The position numbers and the translations under genes were made by a program. From Planctomycetota bacterium (GTDB lineage: Bacteria > Planctomycetota > UBA1135), in contig QQUA01000004.1 of assembly GCA_008501825.1 (NCBI GenBank), positions 248,001-312,000 on the forward strand: a stretch of 64,000 nt of DNA, read 5' to 3'. Positions 46,201 to 56,700 of this stretch are shown piece by piece; position 1 is the first letter of the stretch, and every line of letters starts with the position of its first letter. Under the pieces are notes generated by a model. It did not search any database, was not told the DNA's origin, and worked only from the letters and a program-made list of their open reading frames with translations.

Positions 46201-46838
46201 TCGATGGCCTGGTCGAATTGAATTTCCACGGTGCCGTCCGGAGTGGAGAAGAAGTTCAACCCTGTGGGATAGTCCACTGAAACGATCTCGGGTGCGGTCG
46301 GCCGGGTATCCAAAAACAGCGTTTCCGCCGGATAGATCGGGGTGCGGAATTTCACCGAGGTGCCTTTGGACAAGGCGTGACCGGAGGTATCGCGCAGCAC
46401 CGTGGCGCCGAATTGATCCGTGGTCGGCAGAGTGATCTCGTACCAGAAGCCTCCCGGATACAAACCGCCGTTGTCGTTATCCTCGTTGGTAGGGCAAGCC
46501 GGGCGGAAAACCACCGTCTGGCCGTTGCTGCCGGGCAGCACGCTAAAGCTGCCGGTCACCGGGCGCCCCAAAATCTCCGGATCCAAGGGTTTGAACTGGA
46601 TCGAGGAGAAGTTGATCGAAGTCGGATCAACCGGGTGGTTGAAGTACAGATGGAAGGCACGGTTCAACTCCCAAGTAGCTCCCTCATCAACATTTACGGA
46701 GAGCAACTGGAAGTTTCCTGCGGTCTGGGCTTCCTTGTTGGACAAGCTGCCGCCGCCGCCGAAGCAACCGGGCACGAAACTGAGCGCCAACAGTCCGAGG
46801 ACTTTGGCGGAAAAAGTGGATTTGGGGAACATCCTCAT
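43299..46838 (-). CDS. Giant lipoprotein B with Ig-like domains and glycine-rich core (tandem paralogue)
   Basis: About 1,179 residues from the ATG at 46838; an in-frame GTG at 46847 would match the MVTRM start of the neighbour (here VTRM). The lipobox is SFVPGC with GGGG after it. The domain order is the same as in lipoprotein A: two Big_5-like Ig domains (WELNRAFHLYFNHPVDPTSI), the FTDGQTIFSDTNNRTFVV strand region, a Gly-rich core and a closing LPFVW. The two genes are a tandem duplication that has since diverged, with substitutions spread along the whole length. It has its own terminator, so the genes can be expressed separately. Confidence 0.72.
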   Translation of the reverse strand: MRMFPKSTFSAKVLGLLALSFVPGCFGGGGSLSNKEAQTAGNFQLLSVNVDEGATWELNRAFHLYFNHPVDPTSINFSSIQFKPLDPEILGRPVTGSFSVLPGSNGQTVVFRPACPTNEDNDNGGLYPGGFWYEITLPTTDQFGATVLRDTSGHALSKGTSVKFRTPIYPAETLFLDTRPTAPEIVSVDYPTGLNFFSTPDGTVEIQFDQAIDGRSLNLNNTNLYILFSSDTAANIGPNPQPSDFPETNRLPGELLLVENCTETGATVYFQVAGLLPPDRYLRLVMQNTFRDIVGQTNLARVEWPDYVTPTLADLYNDPSWSAGDETVDEFRDSFDNTQWIDPDAELPLPQATMSDGAMTASFDFPGQFVSPESDLYFADSYAEIFTDGQTIFSDTNNRTFVVSNGVLYCDDFTIDNNSTLRGRGRNPLIIYATGTVTINGELDVSGNNSHWPTSLNSPQFPEGGAIGECGGGDGGTSSQEGLKETLRAESGVGAFGVGTGGQGGEGGFQQSNGHSGSYLLQGMRLAAGGGGGGTFAKTPPEAIVWTKWVGEENPDGFENAGPDHDPVRHPFYLPEDIPGGEAGLRGSSFESANFVPPGTGQNQQGVFGMEDQSVDTVANDGSNTGNPTAQLDPPCDAPGCPDWEPGHPTDGPDGGAAGPSIFSADGTTENDFWGRRFDPSSGEFTIGELLTPWAGSGGGGSGDTQRITRLDLDGIGGVDPLVNFFPDRPFLTNTAWYYKGAPGGAGGGQLLIMAIGKIKFGNNAEVKSKGGIGHGGESIIYTYHQTSGSGGGSGGHVVIHSATEIDLSPIFLDLPSNPSVQELLELIQDRPEDHKDMFQAFGGRRGWCLSDGTRSNNNKDGNPDLMIGRGGAGGNGVIQFHVPSPEDNIKFHNNYKNTIASFIQPGGGPLNLDRLEAVMGLYCSPEPYVLVPFFSAGSQFQSKWIDTGLAYLRLDPDNLNDNYPDFADAGMVMFDGIDTGTGLVGTTQQRMTKLAPLVSADLSQASFAGFELSIPSASALFPASFLRHPELLLGYDIFPDEDQLTGFEIVEASYSRTSDLMVLQSSAIDGAMVTNPGNPTWAIRPKFMRVNTSGIKDGLPNTSSIQVEFQGADESFPGSNEPGTILPGTYSWTSDLSQLQGKRFIRYRLSFDIDANRSGLTLNSPRPVLDYFKLPFVW

Positions 46839-47020
46839 CCGGGTCACGCTTACCGAGGAGGAACGATGAACAACCGTCCGGCGGGCAGGACGCGGTGGTC
46901 TTGCCTGAACCATACGTTACCCGGCAACTGCCGTACCAGAAAGGTTGAAGAGAAAAGCAAAGAACTGGGAGCGAGAGCGCGCTGCCTGTTCGATCTCGCA
47001 CAAGTCCAGATACCGAAGGC

Positions 47021-47062
47021 AAAAAAAAAACCCTCGCCTCCCGTGGTGAGCAGGAGACGAGG
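47021..47062 (-). terminator. Strong intrinsic terminator
   Basis: CCTCGTCTCC pairs with GGAGGCGAGG (47053-47062 with 47032-47041, one G-U) and is followed on the minus strand by ten T (47030-47021). It lies 37 bp after the stop of the membrane protein at 47100 and separates the sigma operon from the lipoprotein genes. Confidence 0.9.
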
Positions 47063-47099
47063 ACTTAAGTTCCCCAAAACGCCCTGGGGGATCGGACGT

Positions 47100-47822
47100 T
47101 TAGGGCTGATAGGTCACGACCACGGTGCTCAGAGTGACGTCAAAGTCGATCTGAAGCGTTCCGAGGTCCAAGTTCTGAGGGTTAGGAGTCAAGATGACGG
47201 AAGCCCCGGTACCTTCGGCCTGCAAGGCCACCTCCGCCAAAGGCAAAGGCAGGTATTGGGTGACAATCGGGTATTCGGTGGTTCCCTGGGCTCCGACGTA
47301 AGTGAGCTGCCCGCCCAGGAAAACATCCGGTACCCATTGCCAAAGGGCCACATCATCAAGATTTGCACACGCGGTGCGATCAAGGATTACGTCCCCACCT
47401 TGAACCATGCCGAAGCAGGTCCAACCGGAACCTTCATTGATCCGCCCGAAGGGATTCCCATTGGCATCCAGCAGGACGCCGTCCAGCTCGTTCTGGCCGA
47501 TGAATCCGAGCGTCGCTATCGGGTTTTGGATCAAATTCTGATTCTGGGGCACGCCACCCAAGGGGAGCCAGAACATGATGTCCAAATCGGTCGGCTCCAC
47601 CATGCAGGGGAGACTTCCCACCAAGGGGTCGTCGCCGCGATCTTCTTCGCTGGCCTTATCGCCGGCGGTCAACAATGGCAGGAGCAGGGCGCCGAAACAA
47701 AGCGCCACGAAGAGCATGCCCCATAGGGCACGACCGGACTTAGCTTCACCAGTTTGGCCCGCAAGATCGGCAAGGCCCGCCTTGGTACTGCGGCGAGTGA
47801 ATTGGAAGGAAGGCAAATTCAT
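47100..47822 (-). CDS. Single-span membrane protein overlapping an atypical sigma factor gene
   Basis: 240 residues. A 33-residue basic cytoplasmic start is followed by one helix (ALWGMLFVALCFGALLLPLL, about 33-52) and an extracytoplasmic part with no recognised domain but several Trp/Cys (PCMVEPTDLDIMFWLP, WTCFGMVQ, VALWQWVPD). The start ATG overlaps the sigma stop (ATGA), so the two are coupled. It could be an anti-sigma-type partner, though the cytoplasmic part is short, or a sigma-dependent exported protein. A strong terminator follows. Confidence 0.6.
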   Translation of the reverse strand: MNLPSFQFTRRSTKAGLADLAGQTGEAKSGRALWGMLFVALCFGALLLPLLTAGDKASEEDRGDDPLVGSLPCMVEPTDLDIMFWLPLGGVPQNQNLIQNPIATLGFIGQNELDGVLLDANGNPFGRINEGSGWTCFGMVQGGDVILDRTACANLDDVALWQWVPDVFLGGQLTYVGAQGTTEYPIVTQYLPLPLAEVALQAEGTGASVILTPNPQNLDLGTLQIDFDVTLSTVVVTYQP

Positions 47823-48868
47823 TCGGGACCTCCCGGACCCGCGGCATCCCGGGTCTCAGGTTCGTCTTGGGGCATTCCGCGATTCAGGTTTTCCACCTGT
47901 TGGACGGCGCCCGCTAGTTTTCGTTTCATGATTCCGAAAACCTTTCGTCGAGAGCGGAAAATGGTGCGTTTGACCGCTTCCACCCCCAAACCGGCTTCGG
48001 AGGAGATGTCTTTGTAAGACTTGGCCTCAACCTCGACCAGGTACAGAACCCGCTTTTCTCGAGGTGTCAAAAGGCGATAGGCGTGAAGATAAGCCTGGAG
48101 GTAAAGCAGCCAACTCTGGGCCATTTCCTCCGGGGGAATGCCTACTTCTTGCCCATGCAAGCCATCCAGCGGCTCCGATTCGGTCTGAGAGGTCCGAGAA
48201 AAACCAGGGGCCAGAGGGTCGGATTCCACCGGGCGGCTTTGGGCACGCTGGTGGGAGCGTTCGATTTCCTGGCGCAAATCCTGCAAACCCGGAATCTCGC
48301 GCTCGACCTTGTCTTGACCTGAAAAGGTTCGAACCGAAGCCTCAAAATCGGCCAAAGAACCCTTGGGGGCGTCGAAACCGGAACGGGAGTCGGCATCTCG
48401 GTGCGAGAATCCCGCCCGCTGGCTTTGTTGCCTCCGGCGATGGCGCAACACCATGTTGCGCACCGAAGCATGGGTCCATTGCCTGAACCCCTTCGGACCC
48501 TGAACCAGGGCCTTCTGAGGTTCGTAAAACAGACTGGCGAAAACATCTTCCAAAATCGACCGGGCATCCAGACCCTGTTCCGATTTGTGGAGATGGTGGT
48601 AGATCAGACGCAGGACTTCGTCCTGGAGCAACTCGCAGAACAAGGAGAAAGCGACTTTCTCCCTGCTTTCTGCAAACACCTGAAGCAGAGCAACCTGAAG
48701 GGGAGCATAAGAAAGGCTCTGGCGCTCGACGGGGGCTTGCCGAAAGCGCTCCACGATGCCCAGGAATTCCTCTTCCCCAGGCCGCTGGCCTGAGACGCCC
48801 TGCGCGAAGGCTTCCAGACGCTTGAAGAAGCCTTTCGGGGGGGTCAGTCGGTGAGAGGTGGAGAGCAT
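47819..48868 (-). CDS. Sigma-70 family factor with long inter-domain linker
   Basis: 349 residues, twice the usual ECF size. A region-2-like part at about 65-150 (LLQDEVLRLIYHHLHKS, ILEDVFASLFYEPQKAL, FRQWTHASVRNMVLRHRRRQQ) is followed by about 110 residues of polar, Ser/Glu/Pro-rich linker and a clear region 4 at about 265-325 (LLTPREKRVLYLVEVEAKSYKDISSEAGLGVEAVKRTIFRSRRK). The N-terminal 60 residues have no match. The gene overlaps the membrane protein downstream. The linker may bind a partner or be processed; this is inference. Confidence 0.75.
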   Translation of the reverse strand: MLSTSHRLTPPKGFFKRLEAFAQGVSGQRPGEEEFLGIVERFRQAPVERQSLSYAPLQVALLQVFAESREKVAFSLFCELLQDEVLRLIYHHLHKSEQGLDARSILEDVFASLFYEPQKALVQGPKGFRQWTHASVRNMVLRHRRRQQSQRAGFSHRDADSRSGFDAPKGSLADFEASVRTFSGQDKVEREIPGLQDLRQEIERSHQRAQSRPVESDPLAPGFSRTSQTESEPLDGLHGQEVGIPPEEMAQSWLLYLQAYLHAYRLLTPREKRVLYLVEVEAKSYKDISSEAGLGVEAVKRTIFRSRRKVFGIMKRKLAGAVQQVENLNRGMPQDEPETRDAAGPGGPE

Positions 48869-49034
48869 GGGGCAGGAACCATGTTAGAGGCGGGTTTCGG
48901 AACGCAAGGAAGAAAATGTCAAAAAATCGTGTTGCCGACAGAATCGAATTATCTAAGGCGGCACGTCTCCAGCATAGCCCGGTTTGCAACCATTGGGCAA
49001 TCCAATATCTAAAGGTTTTATTTTTCCTAAGTTG

Positions 49035-50645
49035 TTAGGAATCCTGATTTTCGGCCGCGGCTCGGAGCCAGGGAACGACCCAGAAAATCGCCGCCATCAG
49101 GCCGTAACCCCAGAACCACGGCCAGGCCGGCCCAAGGGCGATCACGGTATCCCCGCCGGCCCAGCGATAGCCGTGAATCAAGCCGCTGAGACTCAATCCG
49201 GCGGCCACCGCGCACCAGGCCGCCGCCACTCGGAATCGGCCCTCGATCACGGCCACGGCGCAGGCGGCCAGAATCATGGAGGTGAAGATGAAGCCTTGCT
49301 CCAGAGCGAAGGCGCCGTGGACCCAAAGGTCGAGCTGATGGAAGGCCGGCAGGATTTGGCTGTCGAAATCCAAGCTGGCCAACTTTTCCCGAGCTTGATC
49401 CGGCCCGGCACTGAGTTGCACTCCGGTTCGAAAGCCGCTTTTCAACAGCAAAACCCCCCAAGCGGCCACTCCCGGCAACAGCCCCATGGCCGCCGCCGGC
49501 GCATGATGCCGGGGAGTGGCTTGGAAAGCTTGGGCGGTGATGATGACCGCAATCCAAATCAATATGGCCGCGCCGGCGTCCACCGGAACCGCCCAGACCA
49601 GATAAGAAACGGTGCCGGTCAAGCACACCAGGGTCATGAATACGCCGTTTAAAACCGAATAGCCCGCTCGGGCACCCATGCCTTTCCAACCGGGGTGACC
49701 GATATAGATGGTGGTCGGAAAGCAGGAGCCGAACAAGGCGGCGGCCATGGTGCCGAGACCGTTGATCAACAAAGATGGGCGGGTCGGAAAGGGATCGCCG
49801 GCGGCCTCGGCCGACTCGATGTTCTGCAAGGAGCCGACCACGTTGGCCACCCCCATTGGCAGGATCACGGAAAGGTAGCGCAACCATTCCCCGCTCCAGA
49901 TCACTTCGCCCAGGTCGGCCAATACCGGCACCGGCGGACAGAAACCGGCGGGACTCGGGCTTTCCCCCACCGGGGCGTAACCGAGCATCCAAGCCAGACC
50001 GGCTCCCAGAATGACGGCCACCAATCCGCCGGGCAGGCGCCAGCCCCCAAGGGCCGAGGGCAACCGCAACGACGCCTTACCGAAGTACACCGCCATCACG
50101 ATGGCGAGGGTGGCGAAGCCGACGATCGGCCGTTCGAACACCCGGAACACGAAGCCGAGGGAAATGAAACCGAGGGCGATGCCGGACAAGGTCGCCAGCA
50201 AGGCGGCCCGCGGGGTGGCTTTGCGGATGCGATCGGCGACCAAGGCGCCGCCGCACTCAATCAGGCCGGAACCGACGCAAGCCAACAAGCCGGCTCGCCA
50301 AGCCACCATCGCCGGATCGGGATGTCCTGCCGCCTCCGCCGCCAACTTGGCCGGAAGCATCACCAGAAACACGTGGCCGATCAGGGAAACGGTGTTGATG
50401 CCATAGGGCAGGGCGCAGACGTCGCTGCGGCCGCTTTGCCGAGCCAGCTTCATCGCCTGCCGGGCATAGAACAAATTGCCCACCAACAGCGAGACCGCCA
50501 CTCCCGGCAACACCCGGCCGTAGACCAATTCGGCCGGAAAGCCGAGCACCAGGCGGCAAAAACTATCGATCAGCAGCAACTGGACCAGATTGTCCAGAGC
50601 CAAGCCGAAGAAACCGTCGACGTCTCCTCGTACAAACCAGCGCAT
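49035..50645 (-). CDS. NCS2-like nucleobase/xanthine-uracil permease
   Basis: 536 residues from the ATG at 50645, preceded by AGAGGAG; an in-frame TTG at 50672 is less likely. About 12-14 membrane helices. Features of the nucleobase:cation symporter-2/AzgA group include ALPYGINTVSLIGHVFLVMLP in the first repeat and VVGSLQNIESAEAAGDPFPT in the second. The ion-coupled substrate is not predictable; putative permeases of this branch are often annotated as xanthine/uracil/vitamin C carriers. A 6-bp hairpin straddles its stop. It is not obviously linked to purine genes here. Confidence 0.84.
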   Translation of the reverse strand: MRWFVRGDVDGFFGLALDNLVQLLLIDSFCRLVLGFPAELVYGRVLPGVAVSLLVGNLFYARQAMKLARQSGRSDVCALPYGINTVSLIGHVFLVMLPAKLAAEAAGHPDPAMVAWRAGLLACVGSGLIECGGALVADRIRKATPRAALLATLSGIALGFISLGFVFRVFERPIVGFATLAIVMAVYFGKASLRLPSALGGWRLPGGLVAVILGAGLAWMLGYAPVGESPSPAGFCPPVPVLADLGEVIWSGEWLRYLSVILPMGVANVVGSLQNIESAEAAGDPFPTRPSLLINGLGTMAAALFGSCFPTTIYIGHPGWKGMGARAGYSVLNGVFMTLVCLTGTVSYLVWAVPVDAGAAILIWIAVIITAQAFQATPRHHAPAAAMGLLPGVAAWGVLLLKSGFRTGVQLSAGPDQAREKLASLDFDSQILPAFHQLDLWVHGAFALEQGFIFTSMILAACAVAVIEGRFRVAAAWCAVAAGLSLSGLIHGYRWAGGDTVIALGPAWPWFWGYGLMAAIFWVVPWLRAAAENQDS

Positions 50646-50744
50646 GGGCTCCTCTCCCGGGACTGCGGGCAAGATCCCGCCGCCGCCGACCAGGATCCTA
50701 AGCTTCCCGGCCGGCGGCCTCCGGTTTTTCCGCGAACGCAGGCT

Positions 50745-53700
50745 CTAAGGAGTCACCACTACCCCCACCGGGGCTCCGGCGAAGGCATAGCTGCCGCTTC
50801 CGGGCGGGTCCTGCACTAAGCCGGCGAAGTAGAGGGTGCGTCCCACCCAAGAGGCGGGAATGGTCCCGGGACCGGGTTGGTACACCGCCGCCAGGCTGCG
50901 ACCGCTGAAGTCCAAGGTGCCGAGGAAGTTGGTGTAAGGCAGTTGGTTGAAGTTGGCCTGGATGTCGGTGGTCAAGGCGTCGAAGTTCAAGTCGACGTGA
51001 AGGCTGCCGCCACCGGTGGCCGGCACATCGGTTCCCGGGACGGTGCCGCTGGCCGAAGCCAACAAAACGTATTCCTTACCGGCGAAGCCGTAGCCGCAGT
51101 ACAGGCCGAAGAACACGTTGCCGCCCAAGCTCTGGGAAATGCTGGTGGCACTGGCTTCGGTTTCCTGAGCCCAGTAAATCCGATCTTCCGCCACCGCCGA
51201 ATCATGGCCGAGGGCATCGCGGAATTGGGCGTAGACGGTGTGCAATTCACTGGCACCGCCGCTACCGCCGAAAGCCAGCAGGTCCCAGCCGCTGTAAGTG
51301 GTGGCAAAGGGTTGCCAAACATCCCAAGTCAGACCGTCGTTACTGAACCGCATCTCCGAAACCCCGGAAAGGGCATCGGAAGCATCCAAATTCAAATCCA
51401 CCACCGCGTCCAAGGTGTAAGGCAGGCCGTTTTCCACCAACACGCTGGGATTGATCGGCGGGCTGGTGTCGATTTGAATCGGGCCGAAGCTGGCGGCTTC
51501 GCCGTCCCAATTGCCGGCTTGATCCAAACTGCGGATGTTGAAGTACCAACTGCCTTCGGTCAGAACGAGGTCGTAGATTTCCACCGCTCCGAGATCTTCC
51601 ACCGCATCGGGCAAGGACGGCGTGGCTTTCACCGAAACGCTGTAGCCCTGAATTCCGGAAAAGGCATCCGTCGCCGCTTGCCAAACCATCTGGACGTCGA
51701 CGGCTTGGTTCCAAACCCCGGCCTGATGGCTGGTGCTGTCCAACAAGGTGACGGCTTCTGGTTCGGTAGTATCGACTTGAATCGGACCGTAGGAAATGAA
51801 GTCGCTGTCCCAATTGCCGGCGACGTCGGCGGAGCGGAGGTTCAAGTACCAACTGCCTTCGCCGGGCTGGGCACTGAATCCGGTGATGGCACCGATGTTC
51901 TGAGTCGCCGTGGGTAAGGTCGGCGTCGCCTGGAACTCAGCCGAGTAACCGCTGAGTCCGCTTAAAGCATCGCTGGCTTCATCCCAATTGAATTGCACCG
52001 TGGCTTGATTCGACCAAACTCCAACGGCGTGACTGGAGGAACTCAAATTGGTCGCCGCCAAGGGTTCGCTCAGGTCGATCAATATCGGCCCGTAATTGCG
52101 ATGGGCCGGAGACCAATTGCCGGCGTTGTCGGTGGAACGCAAGTGGAAGTACCACAAACCTTCGGCCAAAGTAGTTTGGTAGGTCGTGACTTCCTCGATG
52201 ACTTTGTTGGTGCCCGGTTGAGTCGTGGCTTGGTCGTCCAACACCAGGCTGTAACCGTCCAAGCCGGAATCGGCGTCACCGGCGGCATTCCAACTGAGAT
52301 CGACCGTAGCCAAATTGGTCCAAACTCCGGCGGCATGGCTGCTGGAGGTCAAACCGCTAACCGCACCGGGGGGAACCGTGTCAATTTGAAACGGCCCGAG
52401 GGTGGCGAAATCAGCGTCCCAGTTACCGGCAAAGTCTTGGCTTCGAATGTTGAAGTACCACTGGCCGTCAACCAAGGTCGCGCTGTACCCGAGATCCGGC
52501 CCGATTTCAGCGGCTTCATCCGGAATTAAACTGCTGTCTTTGATGGAAAGGCTGTAAGCCCCGACTCCGGACAAATTGTCGCTGGCTGCGTTCCATTGCA
52601 GATCCAATTGAGTTTGATTGCTCCAAACTCCGGGCGTGTGACTGCTGCTTACGAGTTGGGTCACGACATCGGGTTCGGTCAAGTCAATAAGTACCGGACC
52701 GACCGAGGCACCGGTGGATTCCCAATTATCGGCTTTGTCGCCGGCGCGAATGTTGAAGTACCAACTGCCTTCAGCCAGGGTTTCGGTGACCTTGATGAGA
52801 TCGCCGATTTCCTGCACCGCATCGGGCAAGCCGGGAGCGGCCGCCACTTCATAGGAGTAACCCAGCAAACCGGAAGGAGCATCGGTGGCGGCGGTCCAAC
52901 CGAATTGCACTTCCGGATCGTTGCTCCATTGTCCGAGAGTATGCGTCACCAAACCAAGATTGGTCACCGGGCTGGGATCGGTGAGATCGACCCAGAACGG
53001 TCCCAACAACTTGTATTCCCCACTCCAGTTGCCGACGTTGTCCACGGCTCGAATGCTGAGGAAGGAATTCCCCTCCGGCAAAGTGGCTTGCAAACTAACT
53101 ACTTCTTCAATGTCTTTGATGGTGTCGGGAATGCCGCTGCTTTGGCTGTCGATGTCGTAGCTGTAACCGTCGATGCCGGAACCGGCGTCCACCGCCGCAT
53201 CCCAGGAGAAATCGGCTTGGTCGTAATTGACCCAGGTCGCCAAGGGGTGACTGGAACTGGTCAAATTGGAGACTCGGCCAGGCGCCAGGGTGTCGATCCA
53301 ATATGGTCCGACGAAAGCATAGTCATCGTCCCAGTTGCCGGCCAGATCCATGCTGCGAATGGAGAAGTACCATTCGCCGTCGGTAACGGTGACCGAAGTG
53401 GAGGAAGCATTGCCGATGTCGGGAAAATCGAACGGCAAGGTCGGCGCGTTTTGCATCGAGATGCCGTAGCCGCCGATGCCGGAAAGATTGTCGGTCGCCG
53501 GGATCCAGGAGAAGTCCAGAGTATTGCTGCTATCCCACTGGCTGATGGTGTGACTGGTGCTACTTAAACCGGTCACGGTATCCGGCTGGGTCAAATCGAT
53601 TTGAAAGGGACCGAGGTTTTCGTATTCAGCATCCCAATTGCCGGCGATATCCAAAGACCGGATGTTGAAGTACCAAGTTCCATCGGTCAGCGCCAAGTTC

Positions 53701-56700
53701 ACCGCACCGACGTTGCCCAAGTTCTTCACTTCCGGAGGCAAAGTTGGATTGGCGGTGGTAGTTACCGAATAGCCGTCCAATCCGGAACGATCGTCACTGG
53801 CCCCGGTCCACAGGAAACGGACCGTATCCAAACGGCTCCATTGCCCGATGGTGTGGGTGTTGCTGCGCAAATCGGTTACCGCTTCGGGATCGGTGAGATC
53901 GACCCAAATCGGCCCGAATTCCCGGAAACCTGAATTCCACAAACCGCTGTTGTCCACGCTGCGGATGGAAAAGAAACTGGTGCCTTCGCCCAAAGTCACC
54001 GAATGGCTCAAAACTTCTTCGATGTCTTTGACCTGATCCGGATTGACCCCCGATTGAGCCGAGACTTCGATGCTATAGCCATCCATGCCGGAACCGTCTT
54101 CCACCGGCTCGGTCCACTGCAGATCCAATTGCGCCACGTTCGACCAGACGAAGGGCTGGTGCGAGGTGGAATCCAAATTGTTGACTAAACCCGGCGGGGT
54201 ATTGTCGGCTTGAATCGGACCGTAACTAACGAAATCGGAATCCCAATTACCGGCCTTGTCCAAGGTCCGGATGTTGAAATACCAACTGCCGTCAGCCACC
54301 GTTTGATTGCGATAATCCACGTCCTCCAAGTCCTTGACTTCGTCAGGAAGGGAAGGTGAAGGGCTGAATGAAAAGCTGTATCCACTAACCCCGGACGCAT
54401 CGTCGGTGGCCAAATCCCAATTCATTTTGACGAAATTGTCGTGAATCCAGGATCCGACCGGATGGGTGCTGCTGCTTAAATTGCTCGCCGCTCCCGGTTC
54501 GGTCATGTCAATTTGAATGGGACCGAAAAACTCGAAGGAATCGGCCCAATTGCCGGCTGCGTCTTGGGGCCGGATTTTAAACCACCAGCGCCCTTCTCCC
54601 ACCGTGGTCGAGTATTGGCTGACCGCACCCAACTCGGCGATGGTGTCCGGCAAGGCTTGGGGATCTTCATCCACCAATATGCTGTAACCCGAAACCCCGG
54701 CGTGAAGATCGGCCGAAGGGGTCCAGGTGTAATCCAAATCGGGAAGGTTCGACCAAGCCTGGGCTTGGTGGCTGGTGGAATCGAGATCGGTCGGTAAATC
54801 GGGCGGCACCGTATCGACTCGCACCGGTCCGTAGTTGGCGTAATCGTCGGACCAATTCCCGGCCCGGTCTTGGGCTCGAATGTTGAAATACCACTCACCG
54901 TCGGCCAAGTTTTCGGTGGTCGTGACCACCGCATCCAAATCCCGAATCGGCGCCGGCAAGGTGGGCGTCGAAGTGGTTTCGGTGGCATAGCCATGAATGC
55001 CGGCGCGATCGTCGAAGGCTTCCTGCCAAGTCAGGATTACGTCCGATTGATTGACCCAAACGCCAGAAGGATGGGTCGGGGAATCCAACAAAGTTACGGC
55101 GCCAGGTTTGACCCCGTCGACGAACACTTCCACGGTTTCGCTATCGCTGTGACCGGTCAAACCGGGACCGTTGTCGTTGTTGCTGCGAAACACCACCGGA
55201 TAGGTACCTTCCACTCCGCCTTGGAAGCTGAATTCCACCGCCCTGGCGGTGCTGCCGCGAATCGCCCCCATCGGCACCGCCCGTTTCCCGGGACCGTAAT
55301 CGGCAACGGTGCCGTCCAACATCGTGACTCGGGTGTTCACCAAGTCCAAGCCGGCCGGCAAGTCGATCAAATTCAACATGGTCGACAAAGCCACGTGACT
55401 GGGAGCGTGAACTTCGGTTCGAATCACCGCCGTTCCGCCCGGCGCCATTCCCGGAGGATCGGCCACGATTTGTAAATCCGCCGCCGGCCGGACATCGTCG
55501 AAATCCAAGATTCGAGCGACGCTGAAATACAAATCGTCGGCTAGACCGTCTTCATCGATGTCGGTGTCCCGCGGCCAAAACTTGATTACGTGATTTCCTG
55601 CCGGCGGATTGTCGATGACGAAGTATTGATAGTTGCCGTCGCCGTTGGAAAGCAGATCGCCGGTGTTGCCGCCGACTTGATCGCCGTCCCAATCCAACCA
55701 CATGTCGATGTGACCCTGCACCGGAGAAGCGCCGCCGATGGTAGAAGGCGGAGGTTCATCCCAGCAAAGCACCAAGATCAAACGGCTGGCTCCGGCGGGA
55801 ACGGTCAAATTCCATTGGCCCCAAATCCCGCTTTCATTGACGAAAGAAAACGGAATCCAGGTTCCTTCCCACATGCCGGTGTAACTGAAGTGCATGCGGT
55901 CGGCATTGGCCACCCCAAAGCCGTAGGTATTGTCCACCGGGTGATCGCCACCTTTTTTCAAAGCAGTGGCCATGGTCCAAGCCCGCAACAGCTTGGGATT
56001 GTTTTCAAACAAAAAGGCGTAATGTTCCAAAACGCTGGCCAGCATGCCACTGACGTGAGCCGAAGCGGAGGACGTCCCTTGGCGAACTTCATAACCGGCG
56101 GCCTGGTTGGCATCCACCGAAGTTACCCAGGATCCTGGCGCAGTGACTTCCGGCTTTAAACGGCCGTCGCCGGCAGGTCCGGCGGAAGAAGTCGGGCTGA
56201 TGTCGCCGAGATCGTCCTGAGATTGAATCGATTCAAAATCGGTGATGGAGCCGACGGCCAACACGTTCTTCGCCACTCCCGGCATGGCGACGCCTTGCAA
56301 AGCGGCGTTGCCGGCGGCGAATACATAAGCTTGTTGGTGATCCCAAACCACCTGATCGACGTCGATGCATTCTTGCTCGGTTCCCGTCCAAGCCGAAACC
56401 GTGGGTTCGATCCCCCAAGAGCAATTCACCAACAACGGCGGATCGGTAGTGCGATTGGAAGCGTCGGTATAAGGCTGGGCAAAATCCTGGTAGAGATCGG
56501 CGACGTCGCCGACCACTTGCCCGAAATCATCCAAGAAGCGGCCGATGTAAACCCGGTCGAAAGGCCCAATGCCCAAACCGGGAGCCATGCCACGATGCCG
56601 GGCCATGGCGCTACCGTTGCCCAAGACCGTGCCGGCGACGTGACTGCCATGTCCAGTGCCGTCATTGAACGCTCCTAGACCGGTCAAATCGAAACCGGCC

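Noticed and set aside
51450-55110. Regular ~300-bp repetition that could suggest a CRISPR-like or satellite array
   Set aside because: The period is a multiple of three, the frame is open throughout and each unit encodes the same protein domain.
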